Positions 27,878 to 37,069 are shown, counted from the stretch's first letter. The stretch is 58,564 nucleotides of DNA from Planctomycetaceae bacterium (GCA_002724315.1 PBOJ01000019.1:24796-83359); one strand, 5' to 3'. Numbers and translations: made by a program. Notes: generated from the letters alone by a model not told the origin.

Positions 27878-30319
27878 GTGAACGGCATTCCTGGCTCTCG
27901 ACTCGGCATCCTCGGCGTCCTCGCCGCCTGCCCGTCCCTGTGGATCGCCGCCGCCGTCGCCGCTCCACCGACGTCGCCCTTCGTTGCCGGTTTCGAACGT
28001 TTTGCTCGACGAGGCGACCTGGACCGTGCTGAGGCCGGTCGGCTGCTGCTGGGAGAACTCGGCTGCACCTCCTGCCACGCCCCGGGCACTACTGGCCCAC
28101 ACCCCAAGCGAGGTCCGCGACTGGAGGGAGCCGGTCGTCGACTGCAGGCGAAATGGCTGTCTCGCTTCCTGTCCGATCCTGCCGGCACCCAACCGGGCAC
28201 CACGATGCCCGATGTGCTCCACGGTGTTTCCGGAAAGCAGAAAACCGAGATGATCGCGGCCCTGTCAGCTTTCCTGGCGTCTCTCCGCGAAGATTTTGCC
28301 AAGTTGAAATCGACCGCCACGAGACCGGTTGCCCCGCGTTTCCACGACAAAGGGGACCCATCCCGTGGGAACCGACTGTTTCACCAGGTCGGTTGTGTAG
28401 CCTGTCACCAACCCGATGCCGCATACACGGTCCGTCCCCAGCCCACCTCCGAACTCGAAAAACTGCTGTCTCAGCTCGATCCCGAAGAACTCAAGGAACT
28501 CGGACTGGGTGCCGCCGCTCGTCCGTTCCCTTCGGTTCCTCATGGCGACCTGGCCAACAAGTACACCCGACAGGGACTGGCCCATTTCCTGATTGCCCCA
28601 GAGTCCATGCGACCCGGCGGTCGCATGCCGTCATTGAAACTGGTCCCCGACGAAGCGGCAGACCTGGTCGCGTTCCTGCACCCGAACGCCACAGCACGGT
28701 CACTGACAGATCCAAAGAACACTCCGGACCTGGTCACCGCGGGCCGTCGCCTGTTCCTCCAATTTCGGTGCCAGTCCTGCCACACGGCCGGCCGGGGCTT
28801 GAAAGCCGACCCGGCTCGCAAGCCGCCTCCCCCCCTGTCCCAGCTCAACCTTTCGGCCACCGACTCGTGCCTGGCCAATGCCTCCGGCCGGCAACCTCGG
28901 TATCGTCTCGACAAGCAGCAGGCCCAATCCATCGCGGCGGCCCTTGCCGCCAAGCCGGCCCCGCTCACGCCCGTGCTGTCGCTGAAACGAACCACGTTGA
29001 AACTCAACTGCCTGGCCTGTCACGCTCGAAACGGGTCCGGTGGGCTGGGCCCCAAGCGGAGGGGCTACTTCGAAACCGCCGGCCATGTCGACCTGGGTGA
29101 CGAGGGCCGACTGCCACCGTCCCTGGACGGCGTCGGTGGAAAACTGACAACAGCGTGGTTGGTCAAGGTGCTGGCCGGCACCGGTGACGTGCGGCCCCAC
29201 CTGCAGATCCGCATGCCGGTGTTTCCGGTTGCCGAGGTCCTGGGACTGCCCCGCCAACTGGCGACCGTCGACTCCGGTTCCGACGCGCCGGCCGCGAAGA
29301 TCTTCGCGACATCCGGAACTTCTGCCAAGTCGCTGGTCACCGCCGGCAGAAGTCTCGTCGACCGCGGCTGCGTTCAATGTCACCCGGTGCGAGGCGAGCG
29401 TCTGCCCGGGGTGGTGGGAATTGATCTCGACGGCACCGCCGCCCGGATCCGTCCCGAGTGGCTGAAGCGATTCCTGCTTGATCCCGCATCGCAAAAGGCC
29501 CGCACCCGGATGCCGACCTTCTTTCCCAAGGGCAAGACCAACAGCCCCGACATTCTCGAAGGGCGTGTCGATCAACAACTGGCCGCCTTCCACACCTACC
29601 TGGCCGACATCGGTCGGCAGCCCCTTCCCGAGAAGATCACCAGGAACAAGGTCGACAACTACGAACTGGTTCCCCGAAAACGTCCACTGGTCCTGAGAAC
29701 GTTCATGCAACGGGTCGGGCGGCACGCGATTGCGGTCGGCTTCCCCTCCAGCCCTCATTTTGCGTTCGACGCACGGGGCGGCCGAGTGGTCGAGGCCTGG
29801 CGAGGCCGGTTTCTGGATGCCCATGCGACCTGGTTCAATCGCTTCATCCCGCCGGCCGCACCACTGGGTCGAGACCTTGTCACGCTTCCGGCAGGCCTCG
29901 CGGTCAATCGACTGTCCGCCAACAACGCGGCCTGGCCCGACGCTCTCGATCCGGTCACCGGCTACCGGTTCGGCGGTTACCGGCTGGACAAATCCCGAGT
30001 GCCGACGTTGCTCTACACCGTTGGCACCCTGGCGGTTGAAGACCGCATCGAACCGTCGCCCCAAAGAGGACTGAGACGAACACTGAAAATCACGACCAGA
30101 TCGGACCAGCCGGCGGCCTGGATTCGGGCTCACATCGGAAAATCGCTCCAGAGCCGTGAAGCCGGCGGATACACCGACGAGAACGGATTGACGGTTTCGG
30201 TCTCGAAAACACCGGGCCGTCGTCCCGGGAAACTGGTCCGACTGGGTGGCCTGGTCGAATGGCGGATCCCGATCCTGGTCACCAGCCCGATCACCCTGGA
30301 GATCGATTACCGGTGGTAA
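27878..30319 (+). CDS. Exported penta-CXXCH cytochrome c-type protein
   Basis: This 813-residue protein has an N-terminal signal (residues 9-29). Five c-heme attachment motifs follow: CTSCH (63-67), CVACH (173-177), CQSCH (298-302), CLACH (378-382) and CVQCH (498-502). Four methionines in a Met-Pro context (TTMPDV 110, GRMPS 250, IRMPV 446, TRMPT 545) are good axial-ligand candidates, which suggests a string of cytochrome-c-like domains. The last 250 residues lack CXXCH and look beta-rich, like the lipoprotein-type or sugar-oxidase tail seen in planctomycete multi-heme proteins. The only plausible start is the GTG at 27878. Probably an extracytoplasmic electron carrier working with the next gene's dehydrogenase-like propeller. 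Confidence 0.88.
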   Translation: MNGIPGSRLGILGVLAACPSLWIAAAVAAPPTSPFVAGFERFARRGDLDRAEAGRLLLGELGCTSCHAPGTTGPHPKRGPRLEGAGRRLQAKWLSRFLSDPAGTQPGTTMPDVLHGVSGKQKTEMIAALSAFLASLREDFAKLKSTATRPVAPRFHDKGDPSRGNRLFHQVGCVACHQPDAAYTVRPQPTSELEKLLSQLDPEELKELGLGAAARPFPSVPHGDLANKYTRQGLAHFLIAPESMRPGGRMPSLKLVPDEAADLVAFLHPNATARSLTDPKNTPDLVTAGRRLFLQFRCQSCHTAGRGLKADPARKPPPPLSQLNLSATDSCLANASGRQPRYRLDKQQAQSIAAALAAKPAPLTPVLSLKRTTLKLNCLACHARNGSGGLGPKRRGYFETAGHVDLGDEGRLPPSLDGVGGKLTTAWLVKVLAGTGDVRPHLQIRMPVFPVAEVLGLPRQLATVDSGSDAPAAKIFATSGTSAKSLVTAGRSLVDRGCVQCHPVRGERLPGVVGIDLDGTAARIRPEWLKRFLLDPASQKARTRMPTFFPKGKTNSPDILEGRVDQQLAAFHTYLADIGRQPLPEKITRNKVDNYELVPRKRPLVLRTFMQRVGRHAIAVGFPSSPHFAFDARGGRVVEAWRGRFLDAHATWFNRFIPPAAPLGRDLVTLPAGLAVNRLSANNAAWPDALDPVTGYRFGGYRLDKSRVPTLLYTVGTLAVEDRIEPSPQRGLRRTLKITTRSDQPAAWIRAHIGKSLQSREAGGYTDENGLTVSVSKTPGRRPGKLVRLGGLVEWRIPILVTSPITLEIDYRW

Positions 30320-30321
30320 AA

Positions 30322-31896
30322 GTGAACCGAACTTTCCGGAGTGCCCGATGGCCCGCCGTGGTCCTGGCGATGGTGGTGGTGTCCACCGAAAGCCCCGTCG
30401 CCTCGGCCAACGACGAGTCGGACTACTACCGCCTGGTGACGATCCTGTCGTCCAAGGCCCCGACCGGGTCCCGGGCCAAGTTCTGGAAACCGCCGCCGCG
30501 GGACCTGGTGCTGGAAGTCAGCGGCATGGCCGTGGTGGACAAGAAACGCCTGGCGGTGAGCATCCGCAAGGGAGAGGTCTGGTTTCTGGACGGGGTCTAT
30601 GACGACCCCCCGAAGAATGTCACTTACAAGAGATTCGCCGAGGCGCTACACGAGCCGCTAGGGCTGCTGAAGCAGGGGAAGTCGTACCTGACCGCTCAGC
30701 GAACCGAACTCACCCGAATGACCGACACCGACGGTGACGACGTGGCCGATGAGTACATCTGCGTCAACAATGCCTGGGGAGTCACGGGCAACTACCACGA
30801 ATATGCCTTCGGCCCCAGGCTGGACCGAAACGGCAACCTCTGGATGACGCTCAACATCGGCATGGGCTTCAAGGGCAACCAGCGTTCCCTGATGGTCAGC
30901 AACAAGTCTCTCGGCGTGTCCCAGGCCCGCTGGCGAGGCTGGGGTGTGAAAGTCACTCCGCAGGGCAAGCTCGTCCCCGTGTGTGCGGGCATGCGATCCC
31001 CCAGCGGACTGGGTTCCAACCGCGCCGGCGACATGTTCTACACCGATCAGCAGGGCAACTGGGTCGGCACCAATTCGCTGCACCACATGCGATCCGGGGC
31101 GTTCTTCCATCACCCCGAGGCCCTGGCCTCAATGAGCCTTCCGGGTTCACCGATCAAGGGCATCCAGGCGATCCCCGGCGGTGTCCCGTTGCCCGAAGCG
31201 GTCAAGCGTCTCAAGCACCTGAAACCTCCGGCCGTCTGGTTCCCGTACAAGAAGGTCGGACAATCGGCCACCGACATCGTGCTCGACGACAGCCACGGCC
31301 GCTTCGGTCCTTTCGATGGCCAGTTGTTCATCGGAGAATTCACACTGGCCTCGATCAGCCGCGTGTTCCTGGAAAAGGTCGGCGGCGAGTACCAGGGAGC
31401 GTGCTTTCCGTTCCGTGAGGGACTGGCTTCGGCGGTGATCCGGCTGTCCCAGGGCCACGACGGCAGCCTGTTTGCGGGCTTGAGCAACCGCGGCTGGAGC
31501 AGCCTGGGAACCGCCTCCTACGGGCTGCAACGGTTGGTCTGGACGGGAAAGACACCGTTCGAGATGAAGGAAATCCGGGCCCGCCCCGATGGATTCGAAC
31601 TCGTGATGACCCGTCCGGTCGACCCCGAATCCGCGCAGCGGCTCTCGTCCTACACCGTCAACAGCTACACCTACACCTACCACTCGACCTACGGCAGCGA
31701 CGAGATCCTGAAACGAGACCTGGCGATCCGGTCGATCACGGTGAGTGAAGACGGTTTGCGGATCCGGTTGAGGATCGCCGGTCTACGAGAGATGTACGTC
31801 CACGAACTGCACGCCCCAGGACTCCGCAGCCGGGACGGACAGCCGCTGTTGCACCCGAGCGGTTATTACACGCTCAACCGGATCCCCGCCAGGTGA
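30322..31896 (+). CDS. Exported sorbosone-dehydrogenase-like beta-propeller protein
   Basis: This 524-residue protein has a signal peptide (about residues 10-28, PVASAND). The sequence is of the glucose/sorbosone dehydrogenase-like propeller type found in PVC bacteria. It has a calcium-loop-like DTDGDDVADEY near 134, EYAFGPRLDRNGNLWMTLN near 164, GMRSPSGLGSNRAGDMFYTD near 228 and SQGHDGSLFAGLSNRGW near 373. It lacks a CXXCH of its own. The start is the GTG at 30322, two bases after the cytochrome stop; a GTG at 30313 overlaps that stop. Operon position beside a five-heme protein suggests substrate oxidation with electron transfer to the cytochrome. The cofactor and substrate are not visible in the sequence. 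Confidence 0.8.
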   Translation: MNRTFRSARWPAVVLAMVVVSTESPVASANDESDYYRLVTILSSKAPTGSRAKFWKPPPRDLVLEVSGMAVVDKKRLAVSIRKGEVWFLDGVYDDPPKNVTYKRFAEALHEPLGLLKQGKSYLTAQRTELTRMTDTDGDDVADEYICVNNAWGVTGNYHEYAFGPRLDRNGNLWMTLNIGMGFKGNQRSLMVSNKSLGVSQARWRGWGVKVTPQGKLVPVCAGMRSPSGLGSNRAGDMFYTDQQGNWVGTNSLHHMRSGAFFHHPEALASMSLPGSPIKGIQAIPGGVPLPEAVKRLKHLKPPAVWFPYKKVGQSATDIVLDDSHGRFGPFDGQLFIGEFTLASISRVFLEKVGGEYQGACFPFREGLASAVIRLSQGHDGSLFAGLSNRGWSSLGTASYGLQRLVWTGKTPFEMKEIRARPDGFELVMTRPVDPESAQRLSSYTVNSYTYTYHSTYGSDEILKRDLAIRSITVSEDGLRIRLRIAGLREMYVHELHAPGLRSRDGQPLLHPSGYYTLNRIPAR

Positions 31897-31899
31897 CGA

Positions 31900-32379
31900 T
31901 CACTTCCGGGACCTGCTGCGACCTGTCACCCGTCCGGTCCGATCATAAGTCGTTGTCCGACCGTTGATCGTGCGACTCGATCCGATTTTTCGACCGCTGC
32001 GATCGTAGAACGACGTCCGGTTTCCCACGGTACGGCTGGAACCCGTCTTCCGGCCACTGCGACCAAAAAAGGACGTCCGGTTTCCGGAGGTGACGCTGCT
32101 GGCCACCTTGCGGCCACTGCGATCCGAGACGGTCGACCTGTTGCCTCGAGTCCGACTGGTGAAGATCGTTCGACCGGTGCGGTCGGTGAATCGGGTGCGG
32201 TTGCCGACCGTACGACTGCGAGCAACCGTTCTGCCGGTTCGACCATAGAACGTCGTTCGCGATGTCGACTTCGCCGCAGATCCCCGGTTCCAATAGACGG
32301 GAGGTGCTGCGTCGGCGACCTCGGCCCAGACCACCACGGACATCGCAGCCACAACACCAAAACTCGCCATGCTTCGCAT
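31900..32379 (-). CDS. Exported arginine-rich protein with six 20-residue repeats
   Basis: This 159-residue protein has a signal peptide (residues 5-25, ADAAPP). Six tandem 20-residue units follow from residue 42 to the end, on the pattern T.FY(D/G)R(S/T)GR..(G/A)SSRT.GNR. The fifth and sixth copies keep YDR(S/T)GR. Composition is dominated by Arg, Ser, Thr and Gly, so the protein is strongly basic. Similar (Y/F)D.(S/T)GR..G.S repeats occur in small exported proteins of other bacteria, but I know no function. The ATG at 32379 has an excellent AGGAG seven bases upstream. It ends three bases from the convergent dehydrogenase-like gene. Binding to acidic polymers is speculation. Confidence 0.8.
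   Translation of the reverse strand: MRSMASFGVVAAMSVVVWAEVADAAPPVYWNRGSAAKSTSRTTFYGRTGRTVARSRTVGNRTRFTDRTGRTIFTSRTRGNRSTVSDRSGRKVASSVTSGNRTSFFGRSGRKTGSSRTVGNRTSFYDRSGRKIGSSRTINGRTTTYDRTGRVTGRSRSRK
31903..32256 (-). repeat. Six tandem 60-bp coding repeats
   Basis: The stretch encodes six consecutive 20-residue units of the small exported protein; the last unit is 18 residues. Each unit is about 60 bases long and diverged at the DNA level, though the protein pattern is kept. This suggests old tandem duplication under selection and not a recent expansion. The repeats lie entirely within the gene. Confidence 0.8.
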
Positions 32380-32627
32380 CACTTCACTCCTTCGTCACAA
32401 GTGAAAAATACACCACTGACGGAGCAGCAATTCGCATTCCGTTCCGACCAGACACCGACGTCTGCAGAACTCCTCTGCTCCGACAAACCACTCGCTGTCG
32501 TCATTCCACAGACAACTGTCGTCGAACTGACCACGCGGGGCGGAACTCGAAACGTTGGCTCCCCTTCCAGGATCACGATGTCATCGGTGGTGACATGTTC
32601 CCACGCGAGGCGTGTTAGGATGGAACC

Positions 32628-33530
32628 ATGTCCCTCCATCTCGTCACCCGCCCACCGACCTCGCGACGCCTCTCGTCGATCCTGGTCGCCTCGATCGGCC
32701 TGGTGATGCTCTGTGGCTTCCCGGAGTCCAAAGCACAGCCACCCGCTTCGGACAGGGCATTGCTCGACCGGCGATACGACCAGGTCACCGTGTTGATGAC
32801 TCACAACGCGATGTCCAACCGGGCCGAAGGCTGGCTATTCCCCAACCAGAACCACGGGCTGACTCGTCAGTTGAAGGACGGTGTCCGCGGCCTGATGCTC
32901 GATGTCCATCTCGTCGGCGGCCACCCCCATCTGGTGCACAGCAAGTCGTTCCTGGGCAAGAGGCCACTGGTGGACGGCCTGAAGGAGATCGGCAAGTTCC
33001 TCAAGGAGACCCCACGGGCGGTCATCACGATCATCTTCGAGTCCTACGTCGACGGGCAACGGATCCGTAAGGCATTCCAGGACGCCGAACTCCTCGACTC
33101 ACTCCACCATCAGAAACGTGGCGCCCCATGGCCCACGCTGCGACAGATGGTCGTCTCCAAGCGGCGACTGGTCGTCATGACCGATCGGGATGGCGGCCAA
33201 TGGCCCGGTTACCACGACGTCTGGAAACACTGCTGGGAAACGCATTTCTCGGTCAAGCGTGTCCAGGACTTCTCCTTTCACCGCAACCGTGGCCAATCCG
33301 CCAATCGCCTGCTGATCCTCAATCACTTTCTGACCCGACCGACGGCCAGCGTCGGGTTGGCTCGACAGGCAAACACGAAAAATGTGCTGCAGCCTCGCGT
33401 GGAAGCCTGTCGAAAGCGGACCGGCCGCCGCCCCCATTTCGTCGTGGTCGACTTCTACGATGTGGGCGACGCCGGAAAAGTCGTCGACGCATTCAACCGA
33501 CGCAAACCGACCGACACCGATCGCAGGTAA
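32628..33530 (+). CDS. Exported PI-PLC-like phosphodiesterase (TIM barrel)
   Basis: This 300-residue protein has a signal peptide (about residues 16-36). It then resembles the PI-PLC X-domain / PLC-like phosphodiesterase barrel: VTVLMTHNAMSN (His59, Asn60), GVRGLMLDVHLVGG (Asp92, His94), and PHLVHSKSF (His104), which fits the second catalytic histidine. TIIFESYVDG near 134 and RRLVVMTDRDGG near 175 are typical later strands. Bacterial members cleave phosphatidylinositol or glycosyl-PI without calcium. The exact lipid here is unknown. The ATG at 32628 is preceded by AGGATGG. It stands alone after a 248-base gap and converges on the PQQ-propeller gene. Confidence 0.82.
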   Translation: MSLHLVTRPPTSRRLSSILVASIGLVMLCGFPESKAQPPASDRALLDRRYDQVTVLMTHNAMSNRAEGWLFPNQNHGLTRQLKDGVRGLMLDVHLVGGHPHLVHSKSFLGKRPLVDGLKEIGKFLKETPRAVITIIFESYVDGQRIRKAFQDAELLDSLHHQKRGAPWPTLRQMVVSKRRLVVMTDRDGGQWPGYHDVWKHCWETHFSVKRVQDFSFHRNRGQSANRLLILNHFLTRPTASVGLARQANTKNVLQPRVEACRKRTGRRPHFVVVDFYDVGDAGKVVDAFNRRKPTDTDRR

Positions 33531-33532
33531 AA

Positions 33533-33564
33533 CCGGGACGCACGGATTCCGTGTTTGCCCCCGG
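33533..33564. terminator. Hairpin between convergent genes, possible bidirectional terminator
   Basis: In the 43-base gap between two converging genes, an inner stem CACGG/CCGTG (33541-33545 with 33549-33553, three-base loop) is enclosed by an outer CCGGG/CCCGG (33533-33537 with 33560-33564). Only a short T run (33554-33556) follows the inner stem. The placement supports a terminator; strength is doubtful. Confidence 0.3.
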
Positions 33565-33573
33565 GCTCCTCGA

Positions 33574-34875
33574 TCAACGCCCACTGTCTCGCTGCAAACA
33601 GTACAGCGTCTCGACCCGTTTCTCGTCGACCATGTCAGCGACGCGCAGGAAGATCTGCCCTCCGCAGATTGTCGCCGAGGCGAATGCGATGGTCCCCAAC
33701 TGGTTGACGGCGATCTCCTCGAATCCCTTGGGAGTTGCACGATAGAGCCAGGTCGTGCCCAGTTCGTTGGTCAGGTAGATCGTCTCACCAACCAGTGTCG
33801 GCGAGGCGCTGATCGGTGGCTTCAGGCGATGCTTCCAGACTTCCCGGCCGGTACGGGCCTCCCAGCACAAAGCGATCCCGGTGTCGTTGATCCCGTAAAC
33901 ATGCCCGTCATGAACCAGCAACGACTGCTCGTGGATCCGGTGATTGTTCTTCCAGGCGATCTTGCCCGACCCGTCGGCCTGGATGCCCGCGGTGCTGCCC
34001 GACGGATAGCCACCAGCGGCAAACACCAGGTTGCCTTCCCAGACCGGGGTACCGGACGTCTGCATTGCGATGGCCGGCGCATCCCAGAGCAGCTTGCCAT
34101 TTTTCGGATCGTAACTGGCAACCATGTCGAGCCCGCCGATCAACAGCTGGTCACGGCCGGCGACGTGCCCCACCACCGGTGACGCGTAGTTGGTCTTACC
34201 GACACGACTCGTGGCCCAGACCCGTTTGCCCGTGTCACGATCCAGGGCCAGCAATGTCCCGCCTCCCTCACAATCGGAAGCGACGATGACCGTATTTCCG
34301 TAGAGCACCGGCGAGGCGGCGTACCCATTGGGGAACTTCTTTTCGATGAACGGCGCCGCGGTCGTCTTCCAGATCACCTTGCCGTCCAGATCCATGGCGG
34401 TGGCCTGCACGGCAGCGTTGTTGCTGAACAACACGAACAATCGCCCACGGTCACAGGCAATGGTGCTCGTCGCGTAGGTGTTCTTCGGATTGATTCTCTT
34501 CTGCAAGTTTCCGCGGTGGAGTTCCTTTTGCCAGAGTGGCTTTCCGGTGGCACGGTCATAGCACAGGACAGACTGCGACCTGGCCTTATCGTCAGCCGTC
34601 TGAAGGAACACCCGTTGTCCGACAACGATCGGCGTCGAATGACCGCGACCGGGCACCACCGCTTTCCACGCCACGTTCTTCTTGTCGCTCCAGTGGATGG
34701 GAGGCTTCTGTCCCGATTCGGCCACACCGTTGAAATTCGGACCACGCCACCACGGCCAGTCGCCCGTGGCCGCCTTGGGCACCTGCGCCGAGACTGTCTC
34801 TGCAACAGCCAGCAATCCGACCACGGCCACCAGGCCAACCGCAGCCCGAAACACACGCCTCTCGATCTGCCGCAT
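33574..34875 (-). CDS. Exported PQQ-like beta-propeller repeat protein
   Basis: This 433-residue protein has a signal peptide (about residues 9-30, ETVSAQ). The PQQ-binding-like (outer-membrane BamB-type) propeller carries several W-motif blades. It opens with WPWWRGPNFNGV (40) and VAWKAVVPGRGHSTPIV (68). Later blades are CYDRATGKPLWQKEL (104), LALDRDTGKRVWATS (213), SYDPKNGKLLWDAP (256) and CWEARTGREVWKHRL (338). Planctomycetes have many such proteins, most of them probably non-enzymatic sensors, scaffolds or redox-linked subunits. True PQQ-dehydrogenase ligands are not evident. It lies 16 bases downstream of the ConA-propeller gene on the same strand, so the two are likely co-transcribed. 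Confidence 0.88.
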   Translation of the reverse strand: MRQIERRVFRAAVGLVAVVGLLAVAETVSAQVPKAATGDWPWWRGPNFNGVAESGQKPPIHWSDKKNVAWKAVVPGRGHSTPIVVGQRVFLQTADDKARSQSVLCYDRATGKPLWQKELHRGNLQKRINPKNTYATSTIACDRGRLFVLFSNNAAVQATAMDLDGKVIWKTTAAPFIEKKFPNGYAASPVLYGNTVIVASDCEGGGTLLALDRDTGKRVWATSRVGKTNYASPVVGHVAGRDQLLIGGLDMVASYDPKNGKLLWDAPAIAMQTSGTPVWEGNLVFAAGGYPSGSTAGIQADGSGKIAWKNNHRIHEQSLLVHDGHVYGINDTGIALCWEARTGREVWKHRLKPPISASPTLVGETIYLTNELGTTWLYRATPKGFEEIAVNQLGTIAFASATICGGQIFLRVADMVDEKRVETLYCLQRDSGR

Positions 34876-34891
34876 CGTCCGCCGCTCCCTT

Positions 34892-37069
34892 CTACTTCAG
34901 CCAATACGAGTACAGGTCCGCGTTGGTCATTTCGAACTTCAACTGTACCGATTTGGCCTTCGGCTCGCCGGATCCAGTCCACTCAACCACCACATCCGTG
35001 CGATCTCCGGAGATGAGCTTCGACCTCGCGAAACCACCCAGCAGCCGTCCATTCTGGTCAAGCACTCCGACCCGCACGCCCCCTTTCGAGGCATCGACGT
35101 TCAGGTGCAACCGGCGACCGGCCGGCCATTGGAACAGCCCGGTGACGAGTGTGGCCGGCTTCTCGCCAGCCCGCATCGATACGAAGCCGTCTCGTCGCAG
35201 CGTCGCCACTCCGATCGACGATTCGCCGTACTCCGGCCGCGCCCGGGGACTCGGCCGCGACTCCTCGTGATCCAGCGAAAGCCCCGAGTAGTAGATGTAG
35301 ATCGTGTCGTCCTTGACCTGCAACGGCTGTGAGGCCGTGAAGATGCATCCGCCATCCCAGGTGCCCCGCTTTCCGTTGGGGATCAATGTCTGCCGATTTC
35401 CGGCTCGCTGCCAGTGAATTCCGTCTCGGCTGCTGGCCAGTTGAACGTCCAGCCGGTTGCTCGAATTCTCCCAGAACAACCACGGCAGTCCGATGTATGT
35501 CCCTTCGTAGATCGTCGTACCCATTCCGTAAAACTGTGGACGGCCCCCGCGAGACTTGGCGTCGGCGGCATCAGCCGCAAAGACCAACTGCGAAGGGCTC
35601 CAGTTGATGAAGTCACGACTCTCGGACCGAGCGATCTTGCGTCCACCGGCACCGAACCGTCCGTAGGCCACGTAGACCTTTCGGAACGGATCCCACAAGG
35701 CCTGGTGGCCGGTGTCGCTGGCCTGCGGAATGACCGGGTTGCCCGGGTGATTGGTCCAGTTCTTGCCGTCGGCCGAGAAGCTGACCGACATCGCACTGAT
35801 CGCGACAGCCACGGGGATCTTGTGTGGGCTGCGGACCGAGTGCTCCCAGTAAAATGCCTTGTACCGTCTGGCCGGATCCGGGTCATGCGGATCGTAAACC
35901 ACTCCGACCCCCTCCGCGTTTTCCCGAGAGAACCGGCAGAGATTGTTGTGCCGGGACCCGTTGAAGCTGACGAGGCCCAGGTCCGGAAGCGTCCAGTTCA
36001 ACCCATCACGGCTCTCGGCGTAGGCGAGCATCTGGAAATTGGGAATCCTCGGTTTCCCATCGAGGGTGATCGCAGCCTCGTCGGGAAAACGGGCCCCAGC
36101 CAGGTACCACATCTTGAAGATTTTCTCTTCGGGGATGTACAGCACCGTTCCGTACAGTTGGGCACGAAACTTCTGCCAGGGCCTCTGGTGATGGCGGATC
36201 ACCGGATTACGGGAGTACTTGATCGGCCGGTGCAGGACTTTTTTGATTCCTCGCAACTCGGCCACCATCAGGTCATCGAGAAACAACTCGCGGTATCCCA
36301 TCGCCAGCCGCCGCACGGCCGTGCGGGCCCCGGGGCTGACCACGCGTCGTCCCCCCCGGTTCATGTCCCAGGCAACGCTGGAGATCGAATGCGTCCCACC
36401 ACGGAATTCGAATCCGATCGACACGTCCCTGCCGACAACCCGGGGCTCCCCGGTCAACTCCGCGACCGGCGTGCCATTGATCGACAGTTCAAAACGAAAG
36501 TCATTGATCTCCTGCGTCACCCACCGCAGCAGGTAGCGGTTGGGCTTTCTCGCATTGAATCCCGGCAACGCCGTGAGATCGACATGGCTGGCGATGATGT
36601 CGGGTCCCATTCCGCCACGGACGCCCACCAGCAGCAGGTCGGGCCGATTGGGACGGTGAATCGGATGCAACCGCAACCGCCGCCCCTGGGTGTGAATCGA
36701 AAATCCATCGGCCCGTCTGTTGTCCCGGCAGTCGGTGCCCCACTCGAACCGCACCTCGTTCCTCTGTCCATCGGTCTGTTGATAATCTCCGACCAGCATC
36801 CTGCGACAGAAGTTTTTCGGGTCACGCACCACCCAGCGTCCGTCTTCGACCGACTCACGAGCCGTCCCGCCAGCTTTCTTCCATGCCGGCTTCGACTCAG
36901 CCGGCAGGTGTCGGCCGGTCAACTGGCCGACCGAACCCATTTCAGCGGCCGTCAGGCGTTCTCCGGTTGTCCACATCACGACCACCATGACACCCGCAAC
37001 CACAGGCCCCAGATCGGTCCAGACACGTGCTTGGTTTTTGACACGTGGCGTCTTATCGTCGGTGAGCAT
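34892..37069 (-). CDS. Exported ConA-like plus glycosidase-like five-bladed propeller protein
   Basis: This 725-residue protein has a hydrophobic N-terminal segment (about 20-34, VVAGVMVVVMW) that serves as signal or anchor. Residues about 60-245 look like a concanavalin/LamG-type jelly roll (FRFELSINGTPVAELTG, VSIGFEFRGG). Residues about 255-625 form a GH32/43-like propeller with blade motifs YAESRDGLNWTLPDLG, FSADGKNWTNHPGNPV and SSRDGIHWQRAGNRQT. The beta-sandwich tail ends NADLYSYWLK, matching the tails of the proteins at 2576 and 10417. The ATG at 37069 is the first sensible start, with a weak ribosome site. It probably binds or cleaves a polysaccharide; no catalytic residue is assigned. 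Confidence 0.78.
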   Translation of the reverse strand: MLTDDKTPRVKNQARVWTDLGPVVAGVMVVVMWTTGERLTAAEMGSVGQLTGRHLPAESKPAWKKAGGTARESVEDGRWVVRDPKNFCRRMLVGDYQQTDGQRNEVRFEWGTDCRDNRRADGFSIHTQGRRLRLHPIHRPNRPDLLLVGVRGGMGPDIIASHVDLTALPGFNARKPNRYLLRWVTQEINDFRFELSINGTPVAELTGEPRVVGRDVSIGFEFRGGTHSISSVAWDMNRGGRRVVSPGARTAVRRLAMGYRELFLDDLMVAELRGIKKVLHRPIKYSRNPVIRHHQRPWQKFRAQLYGTVLYIPEEKIFKMWYLAGARFPDEAAITLDGKPRIPNFQMLAYAESRDGLNWTLPDLGLVSFNGSRHNNLCRFSRENAEGVGVVYDPHDPDPARRYKAFYWEHSVRSPHKIPVAVAISAMSVSFSADGKNWTNHPGNPVIPQASDTGHQALWDPFRKVYVAYGRFGAGGRKIARSESRDFINWSPSQLVFAADAADAKSRGGRPQFYGMGTTIYEGTYIGLPWLFWENSSNRLDVQLASSRDGIHWQRAGNRQTLIPNGKRGTWDGGCIFTASQPLQVKDDTIYIYYSGLSLDHEESRPSPRARPEYGESSIGVATLRRDGFVSMRAGEKPATLVTGLFQWPAGRRLHLNVDASKGGVRVGVLDQNGRLLGGFARSKLISGDRTDVVVEWTGSGEPKAKSVQLKFEMTNADLYSYWLK

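Noticed and set aside
31903..32256. Periodic repeats considered as a CRISPR or minisatellite
   Set aside because: Units are contiguous without unique spacers, match codon phase at 60 bases and encode a conserved 20-residue pattern, so they are coding repeats.
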